Below are positions 34,062 through 45,254 of a stretch of 64,000 bases of DNA, piece by piece. The DNA lies in assembly GCA_951217055.1 (NCBI GenBank), contig OX578276.1:134032587-134096586 (forward strand), in the 5' to 3' direction. The notes beneath the pieces were generated by a model. It searched no databases. It saw only the letters and a list, made by a program, of their open reading frames with translations, and was not told the origin of the DNA. The number at the start of each line of letters is the position of its first letter. The first letter of the stretch is position 1. The position numbers and the translations under genes are program-made. This stretch comes from Gerris lacustris (lineage: Eukaryota; Arthropoda; Insecta; Hemiptera; Gerridae).

Positions 34062-34530
34062 ATACTTTCTCATTTAAAGCGAAAGAATTGTGATTCGATT
34101 TTGATAGATTTACACGTTTTAAGGTCCCTTGAGTCCTAAACAGTGGTTTTTAAAAAATGGTTGTGTATCGTCTGTATAGCTTGTCTGTGCAGACGCCTGG
34201 GGCCTAAACTACTAGGCTGATTTTGACGAAATTTGGAATACATAGGTATTTAGAAATATCAAATCGAGGCGAATTCGAGAAATTAATTTTAGCTCCAAAT
34301 TTGGGGGCGCTACCCCCCATAAACTTAAAAACATTATTTCTCGAATACTATTTCGACGATTTTGATTAAAAAATTCTAAAATTTAGTCCATTTAAATACG
34401 AATCTAATATAAGCCGTTTTCTCGGGAAAAATTTAGTTCCTGAGAAAATAGCTTTAAACGCGGAAGGAGAGAGGCCGGGTTCGATTCCCCTTTGATAAAA
34501 TGTTTAATAATAATTAAATGTACCTACGAA
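34062..34530 (+). repeat. Family C copy (plus strand), tRNA T-arm at 3' end
   Basis: The copy opens with a CTTTCTCAT-TAAAG-GAAAGAATT inverted motif. It contains TGCAGACGCCTGGGGCC, CTGATTTTGACGAAATTTGG and GGGGGCGCTACCCCCCA, and closes with AGGCCGGGTTCGATTCCCC and an AATAATAATTAAATGTA tail. The B-box-like T arm lies near the 3' end rather than at the 5' end as in SINEs. No protein is encoded. Confidence 0.65.
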
Positions 34531-34624
34531 AACTAATAAATGGAAAACACTGTTCGTTTTTTATGTGGGTCGATCAAGGGTAGTAAAATAAGTATTTAAA
34601 CTAAGGTGAAATCGTTCTTAAACT

Positions 34625-34663
34625 TGGCTATATTTCGCCCCACTCCGGGGCATATTCATGCCT
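34625..34663 (-). promoter_or_regulatory. Conserved hairpin in Penelope 3' region, hammerhead-like
   Basis: On the minus strand GCCCC-GGAGT-GGGGC forms a stem followed directly by GAAATATAGCC, with GGC upstream able to pair with the final GCC. The same structure recurs at 48959-48988 and inverted at 50525-50556. Penelope-like elements are known to carry hammerhead ribozymes, and a stem followed by GAAA fits stem II. The CUGANGA box is not intact here (TGAATAT), so it may be decayed. Confidence 0.4.
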
Positions 34664-35217
34664 AAAAACATCGAAAAAACTTCATTACAAATTAATGTTC
34701 TTTAAATAACTATTTTACATGATTTAAAATACAATAAATTATTACAATAATAAAGGTAAGGACTTATTTCTTACCTTATCTTAAGAAGTATGAATCATTA
34801 AGTTAAAACAATTGAAAAAAATTTATTTAATATTGACCACATAGTGGCTTCGTCAACACCTTATCATCGTCAACACTTTTTAAAGTTATAATAATTAAAA
34901 ATTAACAGAAAAGGACGAACACAAATTAAAAATTAACAAATTAACATGTTTAAAATAATTTGACTAGAGGTAACCTAAGGTAAACCTTCTGTCTTATCAA
35001 TTTACGGAAGAAAAATATAACATAAAAAACAGGGAAGAAATAAATATAATTTTAATTTTTTTATTATTTCATATAATCTTAAATTTGGGTTTTTTTGGTT
35101 TAGAAATATTTTATTTTAATTATTATGAGGGTTTTCCTGTTTTTATAACTTTGATATGAAATAGTACTTGGGAAATGATAAGAGCATCGAATTTGGCGGG
35201 ATATTTGAATTGTAAAA

Positions 35218-37500
35218 CTACTTGTAATTTAAAACGGCTGAATAATATTTGTTCAAATCTTTAGTGTCGGTTTTGTAATTGACAGAATTTTCTGTCATGG
35301 CTATGAAAGCAGCTTCTAGGTATTTTCTTTTAGATTCATTTTTTTCCACACCTAGTATTTTTACATTATGTTTGTCGATTTGGTGGTTTTCATTTGTAGT
35401 ATGATTGGCAATCGCAGTTTTCCCATTTTTAGCTTGTATGTCGTATATATGCTGTTTTATACGACTTTCTAACTGTTGCATCGTTTCCCCGATGTATACT
35501 TTGTTACAATCTTTACAATTTATTTTGTATACTACATTAGTTTTCTTAAAAGTATCGGTTTTATCTTTAAGGTTGTTGTGGAAGTTGTTTTTTATTTTGT
35601 CAACTGGTTTTAAACCGAATTTTATGTAATCGCAATCAAAATCATTAAAAGTTTTTTGTAAGTTTTCAGTTAAGCCTTTTATGTATGTTAGGGATTTATA
35701 ATATTTTATGTCACTTGATTTTTCAGTAGTTAAGGTTTTATTTAGTGCAGTATGCCAATATCTGTTTATTATTTTTATGGGATAGCTATTTTTTCTTAAT
35801 TTATTGTAAATTATTTTTTTAAGTATAGGTAAATATTTTATGTCTGTAAGAGATAAAGCTTTGTTAATTAAGTTAAGTACGGTATTTCTTATTTGATAAT
35901 TAGGATGATTTGTATGGTAATTTAAGAATAATCCTTTTTTAATTTCTTTTTCGTACCAAATGGTAGAAATTTTTCCGGTATTTTCTTTTATTAAGGTTAT
36001 ATCTAAGTAATTGATTCTGTTTTCTAATTCTTTTTCTATTGTAAAAGTAATATTTTTATTTTGATTATTAAAGATGTTAAAAGTTTCCTCAATATATTCT
36101 GTTTTTGTTATTAGAATTAAGTCGTCGACATATTTTCCTATAAATTTAGGTTTTATTTTTAATTTTTTAATTACTTGATTGATTAAATCATTTATGAAAA
36201 TTCCACTGAGGTTTGTAGAGATACAACTACCCATTGGGGTACCGTTAAGTTGCCTGTATAAATTATTATTGTATACAAAATAATTGTTTCCACAAATAAA
36301 TTTTATTACTTCTAAATATGTGTTTTTACATTTGATACTAGTATGTGGTGCTATTTGATCCCAATTGCTTTGGATTATTCTATATACTTCTTGTACAGGT
36401 ATGCTAGTAAACAACGCTTTTATATCTAATGAGAATATGGATTCATCGTGGTTAATTGTTATATTTTGAAGGGCTTCTTTAATTTCTATGGAGTTTTTAA
36501 AATCATAAGGGTTGTTTTTGTTTAATGAATCTAAAGTAGGTGTTATTAACTTAGTTAGTTTTTCAGTGGGAGAGTTGATATTACTTACAATAGGTCTCAA
36601 AGGTATATCTATCTTGTGAATTTTGGGAAGGCCGTAAATTTTAGCAAAATTGCAATTATTTATATTTAGTTTAATTTTTTGCTCTTTATTTATGTATTTT
36701 TTATCTAGTAATTTCTGGGTTATTTTTTTATAATCTTTTTTAATCTCATCTATTTTATTTTCAGGATCGCTTCTTATTTTTCTGTAAAGATTTTTATCAT
36801 TCAGTAAAGTGTTCATTTTTTCCTCATATACTTCTATTGTCATGATTATAGTTAAGTTACTTTTATCTGCCCTAGTTATAATTATATTTTTATTTTGTTT
36901 AAGGAATAATTTAGTTTGTTTAGCATCTATTAATATTTGCTTTTGTACAGATCCAGTAGGGTAATTTTGGGACTTTAAGTTCTTTTGAAAATTCATAATC
37001 TTATTTATTAGATGACTACGCAAGGCATTTTTATGGTTATCTGAGGTATTTAGTTTGTTTAAACATTCTTCTAAATCAATGATTAATTTTAAGATATCTT
37101 TGTTGCTTTTATTATGAGGGAGGTTATAATTGTGTCCAAGGGATAAGAAGTTTATTATATTAATTGGAATGTTTACATCAGTTAAATTTAAGAACCAATC
37201 ATTTTTATATAGATTGTTATATTTATACAGTTCAGAATTTATATCTTGTTTATTATTTGGTAAGGTTTCAGAGTTTATTCTATTATTTATTTTTTTCCGT
37301 ATATTTTTGTTTAGGTATTTTTCATACTTGTTTTCAAACTCATTTATAGTAGTTTTAAAACTGATACAAACTGTTTCATTTACTTCTTGGATTCTTTTGT
37401 AAATTTTGTCTAATTCAGAAATTAATTTAAAAACACTGGGTAAGTAACAATGAACTGTATAAGAGAAAGTTTGTCTGAGTTGTCTCGGACCGATTTTTCC
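35218..37500 (-). CDS. Penelope-like reverse transcriptase with GIY-YIG endonuclease
   Basis: The frame is open for about 760 codons from 37500 to the stop. It has no ATG before the MNF at about 36996, so the true start may lie in an upstream exon, be non-AUG or be lost. Upstream of the TTG at 37023 the sequence reads FLSLGHNYNLPHN, a Penelope N-terminal hallmark. Reverse transcriptase motifs follow: ADKSNLTIIM, GLPKIHK (about 36633), FSLDIKALFTSIP (36435), GTPMGSCIS (36243) and YVDD (36132-36121). The C-terminal GIY-YIG nuclease starts near 35535 with VYKINCKDCNKVYIGET, with the catalytic Arg in LESRIKQH and Glu in KYLEAA. The length is close to the usual 750-850 residues. The protein would copy the element RNA at a nicked target. 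There are no internal stops. Confidence 0.85.
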   Translation of the reverse strand, partial: GKIGPRQLRQTFSYTVHCYLPSVFKLISELDKIYKRIQEVNETVCISFKTTINEFENKYEKYLNKNIRKKINNRINSETLPNNKQDINSELYKYNNLYKNDWFLNLTDVNIPINIINFLSLGHNYNLPHNKSNKDILKLIIDLEECLNKLNTSDNHKNALRSHLINKIMNFQKNLKSQNYPTGSVQKQILIDAKQTKLFLKQNKNIIITRADKSNLTIIMTIEVYEEKMNTLLNDKNLYRKIRSDPENKIDEIKKDYKKITQKLLDKKYINKEQKIKLNINNCNFAKIYGLPKIHKIDIPLRPIVSNINSPTEKLTKLITPTLDSLNKNNPYDFKNSIEIKEALQNITINHDESIFSLDIKALFTSIPVQEVYRIIQSNWDQIAPHTSIKCKNTYLEVIKFICGNNYFVYNNNLYRQLNGTPMGSCISTNLSGIFINDLINQVIKKLKIKPKFIGKYVDDLILITKTEYIEETFNIFNNQNKNITFTIEKELENRINYLDITLIKENTGKISTIWYEKEIKKGLFLNYHTNHPNYQIRNTVLNLINKALSLTDIKYLPILKKIIYNKLRKNSYPIKIINRYWHTALNKTLTTEKSSDIKYYKSLTYIKGLTENLQKTFNDFDCDYIKFGLKPVDKIKNNFHNNLKDKTDTFKKTNVVYKINCKDCNKVYIGETMQQLESRIKQHIYDIQAKNGKTAIANHTTNENHQIDKHNVKILGVEKNESKRKYLEAAFIAMTENSVNYKTDTKDLNKYYSAVLNYK

Positions 37501-37505
37501 TTAGC

Positions 37506-38199
37506 GACCTTCGTTCTTGACATATTTAGGACAAGTACCATAGTAGGCAAACTACACTTCAACTTATGCACTTCTTTTATATATATTTCTTTTCTTTCTA
37601 CAATTAATTAAAATAATTTAGTTAGTTTCACAGAACAAAGTTCAAAGCTTTTTTAATTGTATTGTTATTTCAAAATATGGTGCTTTCTCCATCTTGTTTT
37701 GAGAATTGTTTTTTGATAGGGGAAAAGGAAATTTGAACATGGAAACGAATATTTCTGTATCATTTTTGGACTGAAGCTTTTATTTAAATGAGACGGCTTA
37801 GTGAAGTTTACTTGCCAGAGGAAAATATCAGTGTTATAATTGCCTTGAGTTGGTTAGACGTAGAAATGGCTCGGAGTTAACGAGCTTTCCCTCTAGTTCT
37901 GCCAGCCTCTTTGATGTTTTCATACAAATTAATGAGAAAATGTTCGAGGTTTTTCATCAGTATAAAAGATTAATATTTTCTTGTCATTTGTATCATTATT
38001 CGTTTGATTAAACATTAATAATAGCTAACAAAAAGTTATTTATATTTTGTTAAACATTTTAAATGCATTAAATTTACATGGTATCTCCTAGCGCCCGTAT
38101 CTTATACTACTATCAATAATAATGAGAAACTGTTTTGGTTTTTTTTTTTGCACTTTCTACATTCTCAAAGACATACAATAAATAAAGAGGGAAATTATA
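37506..38199. other. Unassigned sequence
   Basis: Part of this could be the Penelope 5' leader on the minus strand (pyrimidine-rich on the plus strand at 37570-37610), but no boundary can be shown. Confidence 0.35.
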
Positions 38200-38440
38200 T
38201 GATTTACGGAAATTTGATTTTAAACTTTTAGAATCCTCTGAGTTCAAGAAAGTTAATTTAAAAATGTGTGTCGTCTAAGCAGACGCGAGGAGCCTAAACA
38301 ACAAACGATTTAATTCGAATTAATTTGGTATTCATGTTCAGAATGATCATATTCAGAGAATTAAATTCTAGCTTTCATATATATGGGGACGCTGCCTTCC
38401 TTAAAAATCTAGGTTTATTTTAAGCTATATAAGTCGCTAT
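38200..38440 (+). repeat. Family C, degenerate fragment
   Basis: Motifs in C order survive: GTGTGTCGTCTAAGCAGACGC, GGAGCCTAAAC, TTCGAATTAATTTGG and a GGGGACGCTGCC block. The T-arm end is missing. Confidence 0.4.
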
Positions 38441-38451
38441 TCCATGAAAAA

Positions 38452-39960
38452 TAGACTGCCAATTAGTGTAGCACATAGCTTTCTCGCATCCTATTCACGT
38501 ACTTTATTGATTTACTGCTTTTACACCATTTTTGTCTAAAAAAAAAAAAATTGAAAATAGATACATTTTTTTTAAATTTTACCCCCTCAAAACTAGAAAT
38601 AACACAAAATAGAACGTAACAATTTAATCTACTATTCAAGAGCTTTTCAACGATATACATCATATTATAAAAGATTAACTTTAACATTTGTACCACTGTA
38701 CTTTGAGGTACCAAAATTATATTTTTAAAAACAAACAATACAAAAGGGCATTAATTAAACTAATAAATAAATATAAATAAGAAACCTAATAACAAAGAAA
38801 TATTTAAACCCTTTAACCAACAACAAAATTAAAAATCGGTGCAAAAGTACTTGTACAAATTTTTAAATGATATACGACACAATATTAAAAACCAAAAAAA
38901 ATGGACACGTGACATGGCACACGGGAAAAAGTTTACTCTCATGTTCTCAGCAAATAGGATGAACTTATGAAATAAAATATAATCAATTTAAAGAGCATTA
39001 GTGTAAGATTCAAGCGCCTCAATCAGAAATAAAATCGGTCAACTATTATAGAAACTATGGCCATTCTAAGACAAAAAGGAAAAAAATAAAACCAAAAAAT
39101 ACCAAAATTATCACCATCTAAGGTACAACTCATGATGATTTGATACGACAAAAAGTCATAGCACCAAAGTTGTAGATCTTTTAAAATCAGTTACAGCTGG
39201 TGCTATCCGTTTTCCAATACGACTTACCGTTTAGCCGCAATAAGTCCCCAATACAGCTTAAAAATCATGTCAGCCTTTTTTATTTTTTTAAGGGGGAAAG
39301 GAGAGGGAAAAGGGTACTTTCTATAATTATTTTGGTTCACAATATGGACGTTGCGCGTCGAATGGCGCAAACCGCAAGTTTCTAGCTCTTCTGGATGTGG
39401 GTAAACATTATTGTCAGTCAGTGAGTCAGTTAGCCATGCGGCTTTATAGTACATAAACCATAAACATATTAATTTAGCACGATTTAAAGTGCTCAGACGG
39501 TTGAAATCAGGCAGGTGCTATCTGCAGGTTACTTTCGACAAACCATAAAAATCAGATGATTACTTTTAAAGATATAGCTGTAAATAAATGTATGTTTGTG
39601 AGCATATGGAAGATAAACAAATAAGCGCAGATGGTTGAAATTTATATGGGACCAACAATGGGCTAAGTATTATCTACTAACTAAATTTCATTAAAATAGG
39701 ACAAGTAGTTATTAAGATATGGTGGTTCGCAAAAATTGAACGACACACCGACAGACAGACACGGGGCCAAAAATGTTCCCTGATGTCTGAAACGGATTTC
39801 TGTCTTGGAATTTTTGAAATCGGAGATATAAAATATTTTCGTTCTTTAAAAAAAAAAAAAAAAAAAAAAATACACACATGCGGGACAGGGATTGTGGTTA
39901 TTTGGGCCTGTCTCGATTCCAAGTGGGGACTCACTTATTTTTATTTTTCAATATAAACAA
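38452..39960 (+). repeat. Family B copy 5, split by about 900 bases
   Basis: The B 5' end occupies 38452-38545 and the sequence resumes at about 39462 with the GCTCAGACGGTTGAAATC block. It then has CAAATTTCATT-type and GACAGACAGAC modules and the GAAACGGATTTCTGTCTTGG block. A poly-A run at about 39847-39870 replaces the 3' hairpin and is followed by the alternative GTGGGGACTCAC tail. The intervening DNA includes a reversed Helitron fragment. Confidence 0.6.
38570..38745 (-). repeat. Helitron tandem-unit fragment (minus strand)
   Basis: The reverse complement carries GTACAAATGTTAAAGTTAAT, ATATCGTTGAAAAGCTCTTG and GAGGGGGTAAAAT in the order found in each tandem unit of the Helitron at 52102-54064. 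Confidence 0.65.
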
Positions 39961-39965
39961 ATATT

Positions 39966-40012
39966 GTCTGACAATTAGTGAGGCACGTAGCTTTCTCTCA
40001 TACTAATATTGA
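39966..40012 (+). repeat. Family B 5'-end fragment
   Basis: The GTCTGACAATTAGTGAGGCA then CGTAGCTTTCTC block matches the B 5' end only. Confidence 0.5.
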
Positions 40013-40494
40013 ACAAATGGTCACATGATCTTCGGCGAAATATAGAACTACAATGAATACAAGTAAAAACCTATCGACCTGATGTTTAATTCTAACTTCC
40101 TGGCACGATATTTAAAAGCGTCACATTTTTCATGTCGTACTTTGCGTGAAGGAAATTTCTGTTGTCACTCAGAACTAAAACATATCCATGTTAATAAAAG
40201 CAGAGATAATTTTATTATAAAAGCAGAAGATTGAAGACAAGGTTCATAAGGTTTCATATGCATAAGTTGTTTGGTGTTTTTATTTATTCGTGAAAATATG
40301 AATATTGTACTTTATAAATAAAGACATCACAGTAAATTCTTGCAGAAATATTTCAAGTTTAGTATTATGAAATGAGTTTATACAGTTCTTCTTTATACGT
40401 ATATAAGGTAAAACGTTTTAGGTGGGTTCTCTAGGCAAGAAGGATTGTTATGTGAAACAGAGGTTCTACTTGCGGGCTTCAGAGTTGAGAGTGA
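40013..40494. other. Unassigned sequence
   Basis: No element ends or coding signal recognised. Confidence 0.4.
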
Positions 40495-40689
40495 AGCAGA
40501 TCTGTTCAAGTGAGAAGTGACTGGAGTCAAGTCTCTCCCTACGGAGACAACCCAGGTGAATTTGTTCACAGGGATTCACCACGTCACTGGAAACTGCGAG
40601 AAACCGAAAGCTGGGAATTTGTCACTATGATCCCACCGGGAGTAGCTAAGAGTTATACTACACAACAACTCAGCTACGTAAAGACATAA
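40495..40689 (+). CDS. Candidate exon or gene fragment of unknown family
   Basis: A 64-codon open frame reads WSQVSPYGDNPGEFVHRDSP, then RHWKLRETESWEFVTMIPPG and VAKSYTTQQLSYVKT. It is rich in Trp, Pro and charged residues, unlike the AT-driven spurious frames around it, and the DNA is more GC-rich than its flanks. A TTGCGGGCTTCAG acceptor-like sequence lies about 15 bases upstream of the frame. CTAC-GTAAAG near the end could be a 5' splice site. No ATG starts it. I do not recognise the family. It could be an internal exon, a captured gene piece or a pseudogene. Confidence 0.25.
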   Translation, partial: SRSVQVRSDWSQVSPYGDNPGEFVHRDSPRHWKLRETESWEFVTMIPPGVAKSYTTQQLSYVKT

Positions 40690-41769
40690 GAAAATACTTC
40701 GACCTTACCTACAATTCCTGTTACGCTTCGATTCACGTTAAAAAATAAGTCAAAAAACACTATTTTTTGTCTTTTCAAAAAGAAGAAAGTAAGGATAGAA
40801 ATCGGAAAAGAGTTCACCTAAGATTGATATCAAGAAGAGATAGAAAAGAAACATAAAACAAGTCAAAGGGAGAAAAAGCAAATAACATTCAAAATCAATT
40901 CGAAATAAATTGGACGAAGAAAAACAATATATATTATCTTCCTATCTTGAAATTAATGAAGTGGAAATTTAATGTTGCAATAGATTTTCAATAACTCGCT
41001 ACAAAAACTATGAACCATAGGTATCCTTCATATAATTTAAAATCCTTCGAAAGATCATAAAATATCTGGAAAAAAGCTTTATATCTATTATAAATTGTTT
41101 ATTGTATCCATTCATTAAATACAATAAAATAAATGTTAACTATAAAAAGAAAAGAAAAAAAATTAGTTCAAATGATAAATATTGAAAGTTATAAACAACT
41201 TGGAAGATTATTATCAAGGAAAACAATGTCTACATGTATAAATAAAAGTCTAACCGTTTTTAATTTTTCTTTTCGACAAGCATAAATAGAATAATCAGTA
41301 TTATTTGCTAGTGCCACGAACTAAAGACAGAGTTTTATGCCAATAATTTTATTATTATTCTTCACCTTTTTAACAATTTGGGTCTCACTTTTAATAATTA
41401 TTAAAATACAGGTAGTTGAATGGCTATTACAATTAAATAGCTGCCTGTTTATTAACATTATGAATGACAGGATCTCTTTATGAAGAAATCTCTTTCCTTA
41501 CTCTAGTACAAGTTTAATGACACCGATCTTAATATATTAGTGATGTAGATTCAGGGTTAGGAAGCAAACTAATACGAGACGAAGGTTAAAAACAAGGCTT
41601 TTAGGTTTTTAGTTTATAGATGAGGAATTCCAATCAACGCCATAACTCTAACATGACATACTCACTAATACACCCATAGAAAATTCCTATGCCAACGTGC
41701 CTACCAAGACAGATCAAGGAACCAAACTTTTAATGGTAATTATTCTGGTCTTTGCAGAAGTAAGGAATA
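40690..41769. other. Unassigned AT-rich sequence
   Basis: I see nothing recognisable here. Confidence 0.4.
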
Positions 41770-42525
41770 ATCTACCAATTAGTGTGGCACATAGCTTCCT
41801 AGAGGCCTATTTCTCGTATACTTCAATGATTTTATGCTTTTACAACCTATAACAACTGTTAAATTTATTTAATTTCCCCCGTCTTTTAAATGCGTCAAAA
41901 TTGTTTTGAATTTTTACATGAGTAAAAGACTCTGAGAGTAAAAGTATCAAAGGATAAGTTTCATAAAAATTAGATGAACATTTTTGAAGATATAGGTGCG
42001 CGGGCACTTTTATAGAAAAGGGCCCCCACTTTTTTTTAATCTAATATACCTTCTGACAACCGAATACACACTTTTTTTTATGCAAATGTGTGATATTCCT
42101 TTGTCCCAAAGCATATTGGACTGAATATCCCTTTGTCTTAATAGGTAGTTAGACTAAGGGATATAAACTCTTCTGTATAAAAAACAAAAAGGGGGGCACT
42201 TTTCTATAAGAGTACCATATAGGCGTACAATAATACATGTTTGTGCGCATGTGGAGGAGAAACAAATGGGCACAGAGGGTTAAAACTTATAATGGGCTAA
42301 TTATGACCTACCATCCAAATTTCATATAAATCGGACAAGTAGTTTTTAAGATATGGTGGTTCGCAAAATTGAACGACTGACCGACAGACAAGAAAGGAAC
42401 CTGAAATTTTCTCTGATAGATAAAACGGATTTCTGATTTGGATTTATTGATTTCGGAGTAAATTTTTGTTGTTCTTCAGAACGATCACATTGCTTCCCTT
42501 ACCTTCAGTAAGCTTGTAAGTTAAA
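41770..42525 (+). repeat. Family B copy 6, interrupted by a MITE
   Basis: The B 5' end is at 41774-41806. Middle blocks follow on both sides of the insert, with CAAATTTCATATAAATCGG and GACCGACAGACAAG to the right, and the decayed 3' hairpin (GCTTCCCTTACC to GTAAGC) at 42492-42522. Confidence 0.65.
41999..42216. mobile_element. MITE with 9-base target duplication nested in family B
   Basis: The insert is flanked by ATATAGGTG (41990-41998) and ATATAGGCG (42217-42225), one base different, in the place where other B copies read ATATAGGTG once. TIRs of about 28 bases share CTTTTATAGAAAAG and a run of C/G. The 8-9 base duplication would suit a hAT-like element, but the termini do not start with the usual CAG. 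There is no ORF. Confidence 0.65.
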
Positions 42526-42840
<315 letters not shown>

Positions 42841-43270
42841 ACGCGGGCAAAATTACTTTCTCTTCTAGCGATTTTTTTTTTTTAATTCATAAGAGATTAG
42901 CGAGAGAAAAAAATTGAATGTGGACAAAAGAGATAAAATAAAAATATTCCAAAACATGAAAATGTCATGAAGAGAAAAAAAGCTTGAAGCTTGACAAAGG
43001 GTGGATTTTTGATTTTTAATCTGTCTTCTGTCTACTGTCCCGACATACAGGTTTCGTCCCTTCACACACACTAGAATCAACAAAACATCTCACACCCAGT
43101 AACAGAACAAAAAACACACCCTATCAAGAGAAAGGGGAACCATTGAGAAGCGTTTCACTTAACCCAAATATTTAGAATTAAATCTCGCTTAAATAAAAAC
43201 AAAAACTATTACTTGAATCATCGTTTTAAATTTTAATTGAATAAGAATAATATATAATATATATATAAGA
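42841..43270. other. Unassigned sequence
   Basis: No features beyond short simple-sequence stretches. Confidence 0.4.
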
Positions 43271-43469
43271 GTTATAGTGGATAAGTAGGTTATTTATAAT
43301 CATTAAAAGAGTAATAATTGCAAGTAATATAGAGTTTAAGGTGTTATAATAGATAATTAAGTTTATTTATATTAATTCAAATAGTGATAATTTGAAGAAA
43401 TACATAGTTTTAGGTGCATAATGAATAAGTTGGTTTATTTATATTCATTAAAATAGTGATAATTTCATT
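43271..43469 (+). repeat. Diverged tandem repeat, about 72-73-base period, 2.8 copies
   Basis: Units start at 43271, 43343 and 43416 with GTTATAGTGGATAAGTAGG, GTTATAATAGATAATTAAG and GCATAATGAATAAGTTGG. Each continues with TTATTTATA-T-ATTAAAA-AGT-ATAATT. Confidence 0.7.
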
Positions 43470-44233
43470 ATTTTATTTTATTTATTTTTAATTTAATTTC
43501 TCTTTTTTAAATAAAAAAATAAACTGTAATTACTGAAATATAATTCTGAATGTAACTTCTGAAATCTTATTTTAGAATGGAAATTCTGAACGGTGTTTCA
43601 AAATTTAATTAATGAATTTTGTTTTGGAATGTTATTATAAAGAGGAATTTTTAATTTGAAATGTTCTTAATTTAATTTAAAGCACAGCACTGCAATTAGT
43701 TTGAATTTGAGTTGTCAGATTTAATGAGCTCTTGTTGAAGTTTAAATAAATACAACATTATAACACAAAATATAAAAATGTTATGGTTTTTTCGTAGAGT
43801 TAAATTTATTTGCTACACTTTGCCTCACGAATAACCTCAATTACTTGGAAGTTTAATTTCAAACCAGGTCTAGAATTTAATATTGTTTACAGAATTAAAG
43901 AAAAAAACCCTTTTTTTTATTAAGATTAAAGATATTTGTTTCAAGACCCTAAATGAAATTAAGTTAAAACTGTTGAAACGAAAAATCTACAAATGAAAAA
44001 AGAAACAACGCTTTCATTATTGAGTTTTCAGTCATATATCGTTGTACGAAAACAACTGGAAGATATTGTCATTTTATTTTACCAAGAGGTGTTGCCATGG
44101 CAGTTTATATTAATTATTATCAAGCAATTTATTCTCTAGATATTGGTGCCACCAAACTGTATTTATACTGTTTACTGTTTAATGTTCTACGAGCAATTTA
44201 ACTAAAGGGAAAGATTTGTGATGTAGTTTGCAA
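43470..44233. other. Unassigned AT-rich sequence
   Basis: No element, tandem array or coding signal recognised. Confidence 0.4.
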
Positions 44234-44768
44234 ATTCGTGTAGCGGATAGCTTCCTCATGTCCTATTTCGTATACTTTAATGATTTTATTCGTTTACAAT
44301 TTATTATTGTCGAATTTATTTAAATATCCCCCCGATTTTTAAATCTTTATAAGTCTTTTTGATTTTATTACATAAATTAAAGTATAAATTTTGCAAAATT
44401 TAAAGAGCCTTGCGATTGAAATTAAGCTGGGTCTATCTGCGGGATACTTTTGACAAAACCGTCTACATTTTATAAATATCAGATTAATGCTTTTAAAGAT
44501 ATAGGTGTAAATAAATGTATATTTGTGCACGTGTGGAAGAAAAACAAATGGGGGCATAACATTGAAACTTATAAGGGACCAACAATGGGCTAATTATGAC
44601 TATCCAAAGTTCAATAAAATCTGACGAGTAGTTTTTAAAACGAGACCAAAGATATTTCCTGGGGTTTGAAAAGGATTTTTGTCTTGAAATTTTTGAAATT
44701 GGAGACAAAACAATTTTTTTGTTCTTCAGAACGATCACTAAGCTTCCATTACCTTCGGTAATCTCGAG
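44234..44768 (+). repeat. Family B copy 7
   Basis: All B landmarks are present except the GACA run: the GTGTAGCGGATAGCTTCCTC start, GATATAGGTGTAAATAAATG, CCAACAATGGGCTAATTATG and a 3' hairpin (GCTTCCATTACC and GGTAATCTCG). Confidence 0.65.
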
Positions 44769-45254
44769 TTCAAAACCTGTAATACAGTATTCCAGCTGGA
44801 GAACCGTATTAACTTAAATAATAGAGAGTATCTAAAGAATAGAAATAAGAGGATTATCAGTGTAAAGAAGGATAGAGCAAGCCTTAGTTAATCCTCTTCC
44901 TAAGGGTTCCAATTAATCCTTATCTATAGCCTGTTCTATTTAGCCCTTCAAGAAAAGGGCTGAACAATAGTAATTGTTTTATACAAAGATAGATGCAATT
45001 AAAGACGATTTCTGAAATAATACTTTAATAAGAACATGATCCTTCAAGTAATTACAAATTTAAATAAACACTTATCTGTAAATTGGAAAATATTAAATGA
45101 GTTACATCGGATTGGATTTCCCCAAAGAGCAAAAATAATAGAATTAAAACTAGTTTATAAGAAAATTTTAAATTAAAATACCTTCCAGACAAAATAATAG
45201 TCCAGAAAATATCCGACAAACTCGAGCAAAAACATTTTATCAAAATTTATTATA
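44769..45254. other. Unassigned sequence
   Basis: Nothing recognisable. Confidence 0.4.

Larger units (their letters stand above)
34560..37505 (-). mobile_element. Penelope-like element with intact RT-GIY-YIG frame
   Basis: The unit comprises the long minus-strand frame (37500-35218) and a downstream region to about 34560. That region has an AT-rich 3' UTR and a conserved GC hairpin at 34634-34654. An 80%-like match to the extreme 5' part (37431-37505) occurs at 51474-51550, so the element extends at least to 37505. No terminal duplications were found. The second Penelope family member at 48887-50626 shares the hairpin but is otherwise diverged. Confidence 0.8.

Noticed and set aside
35405..35629. 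Plus-strand frames within the Penelope region (also 37130-37402)
   Set aside because: They are antisense shadows of the long minus-strand reverse transcriptase frame.
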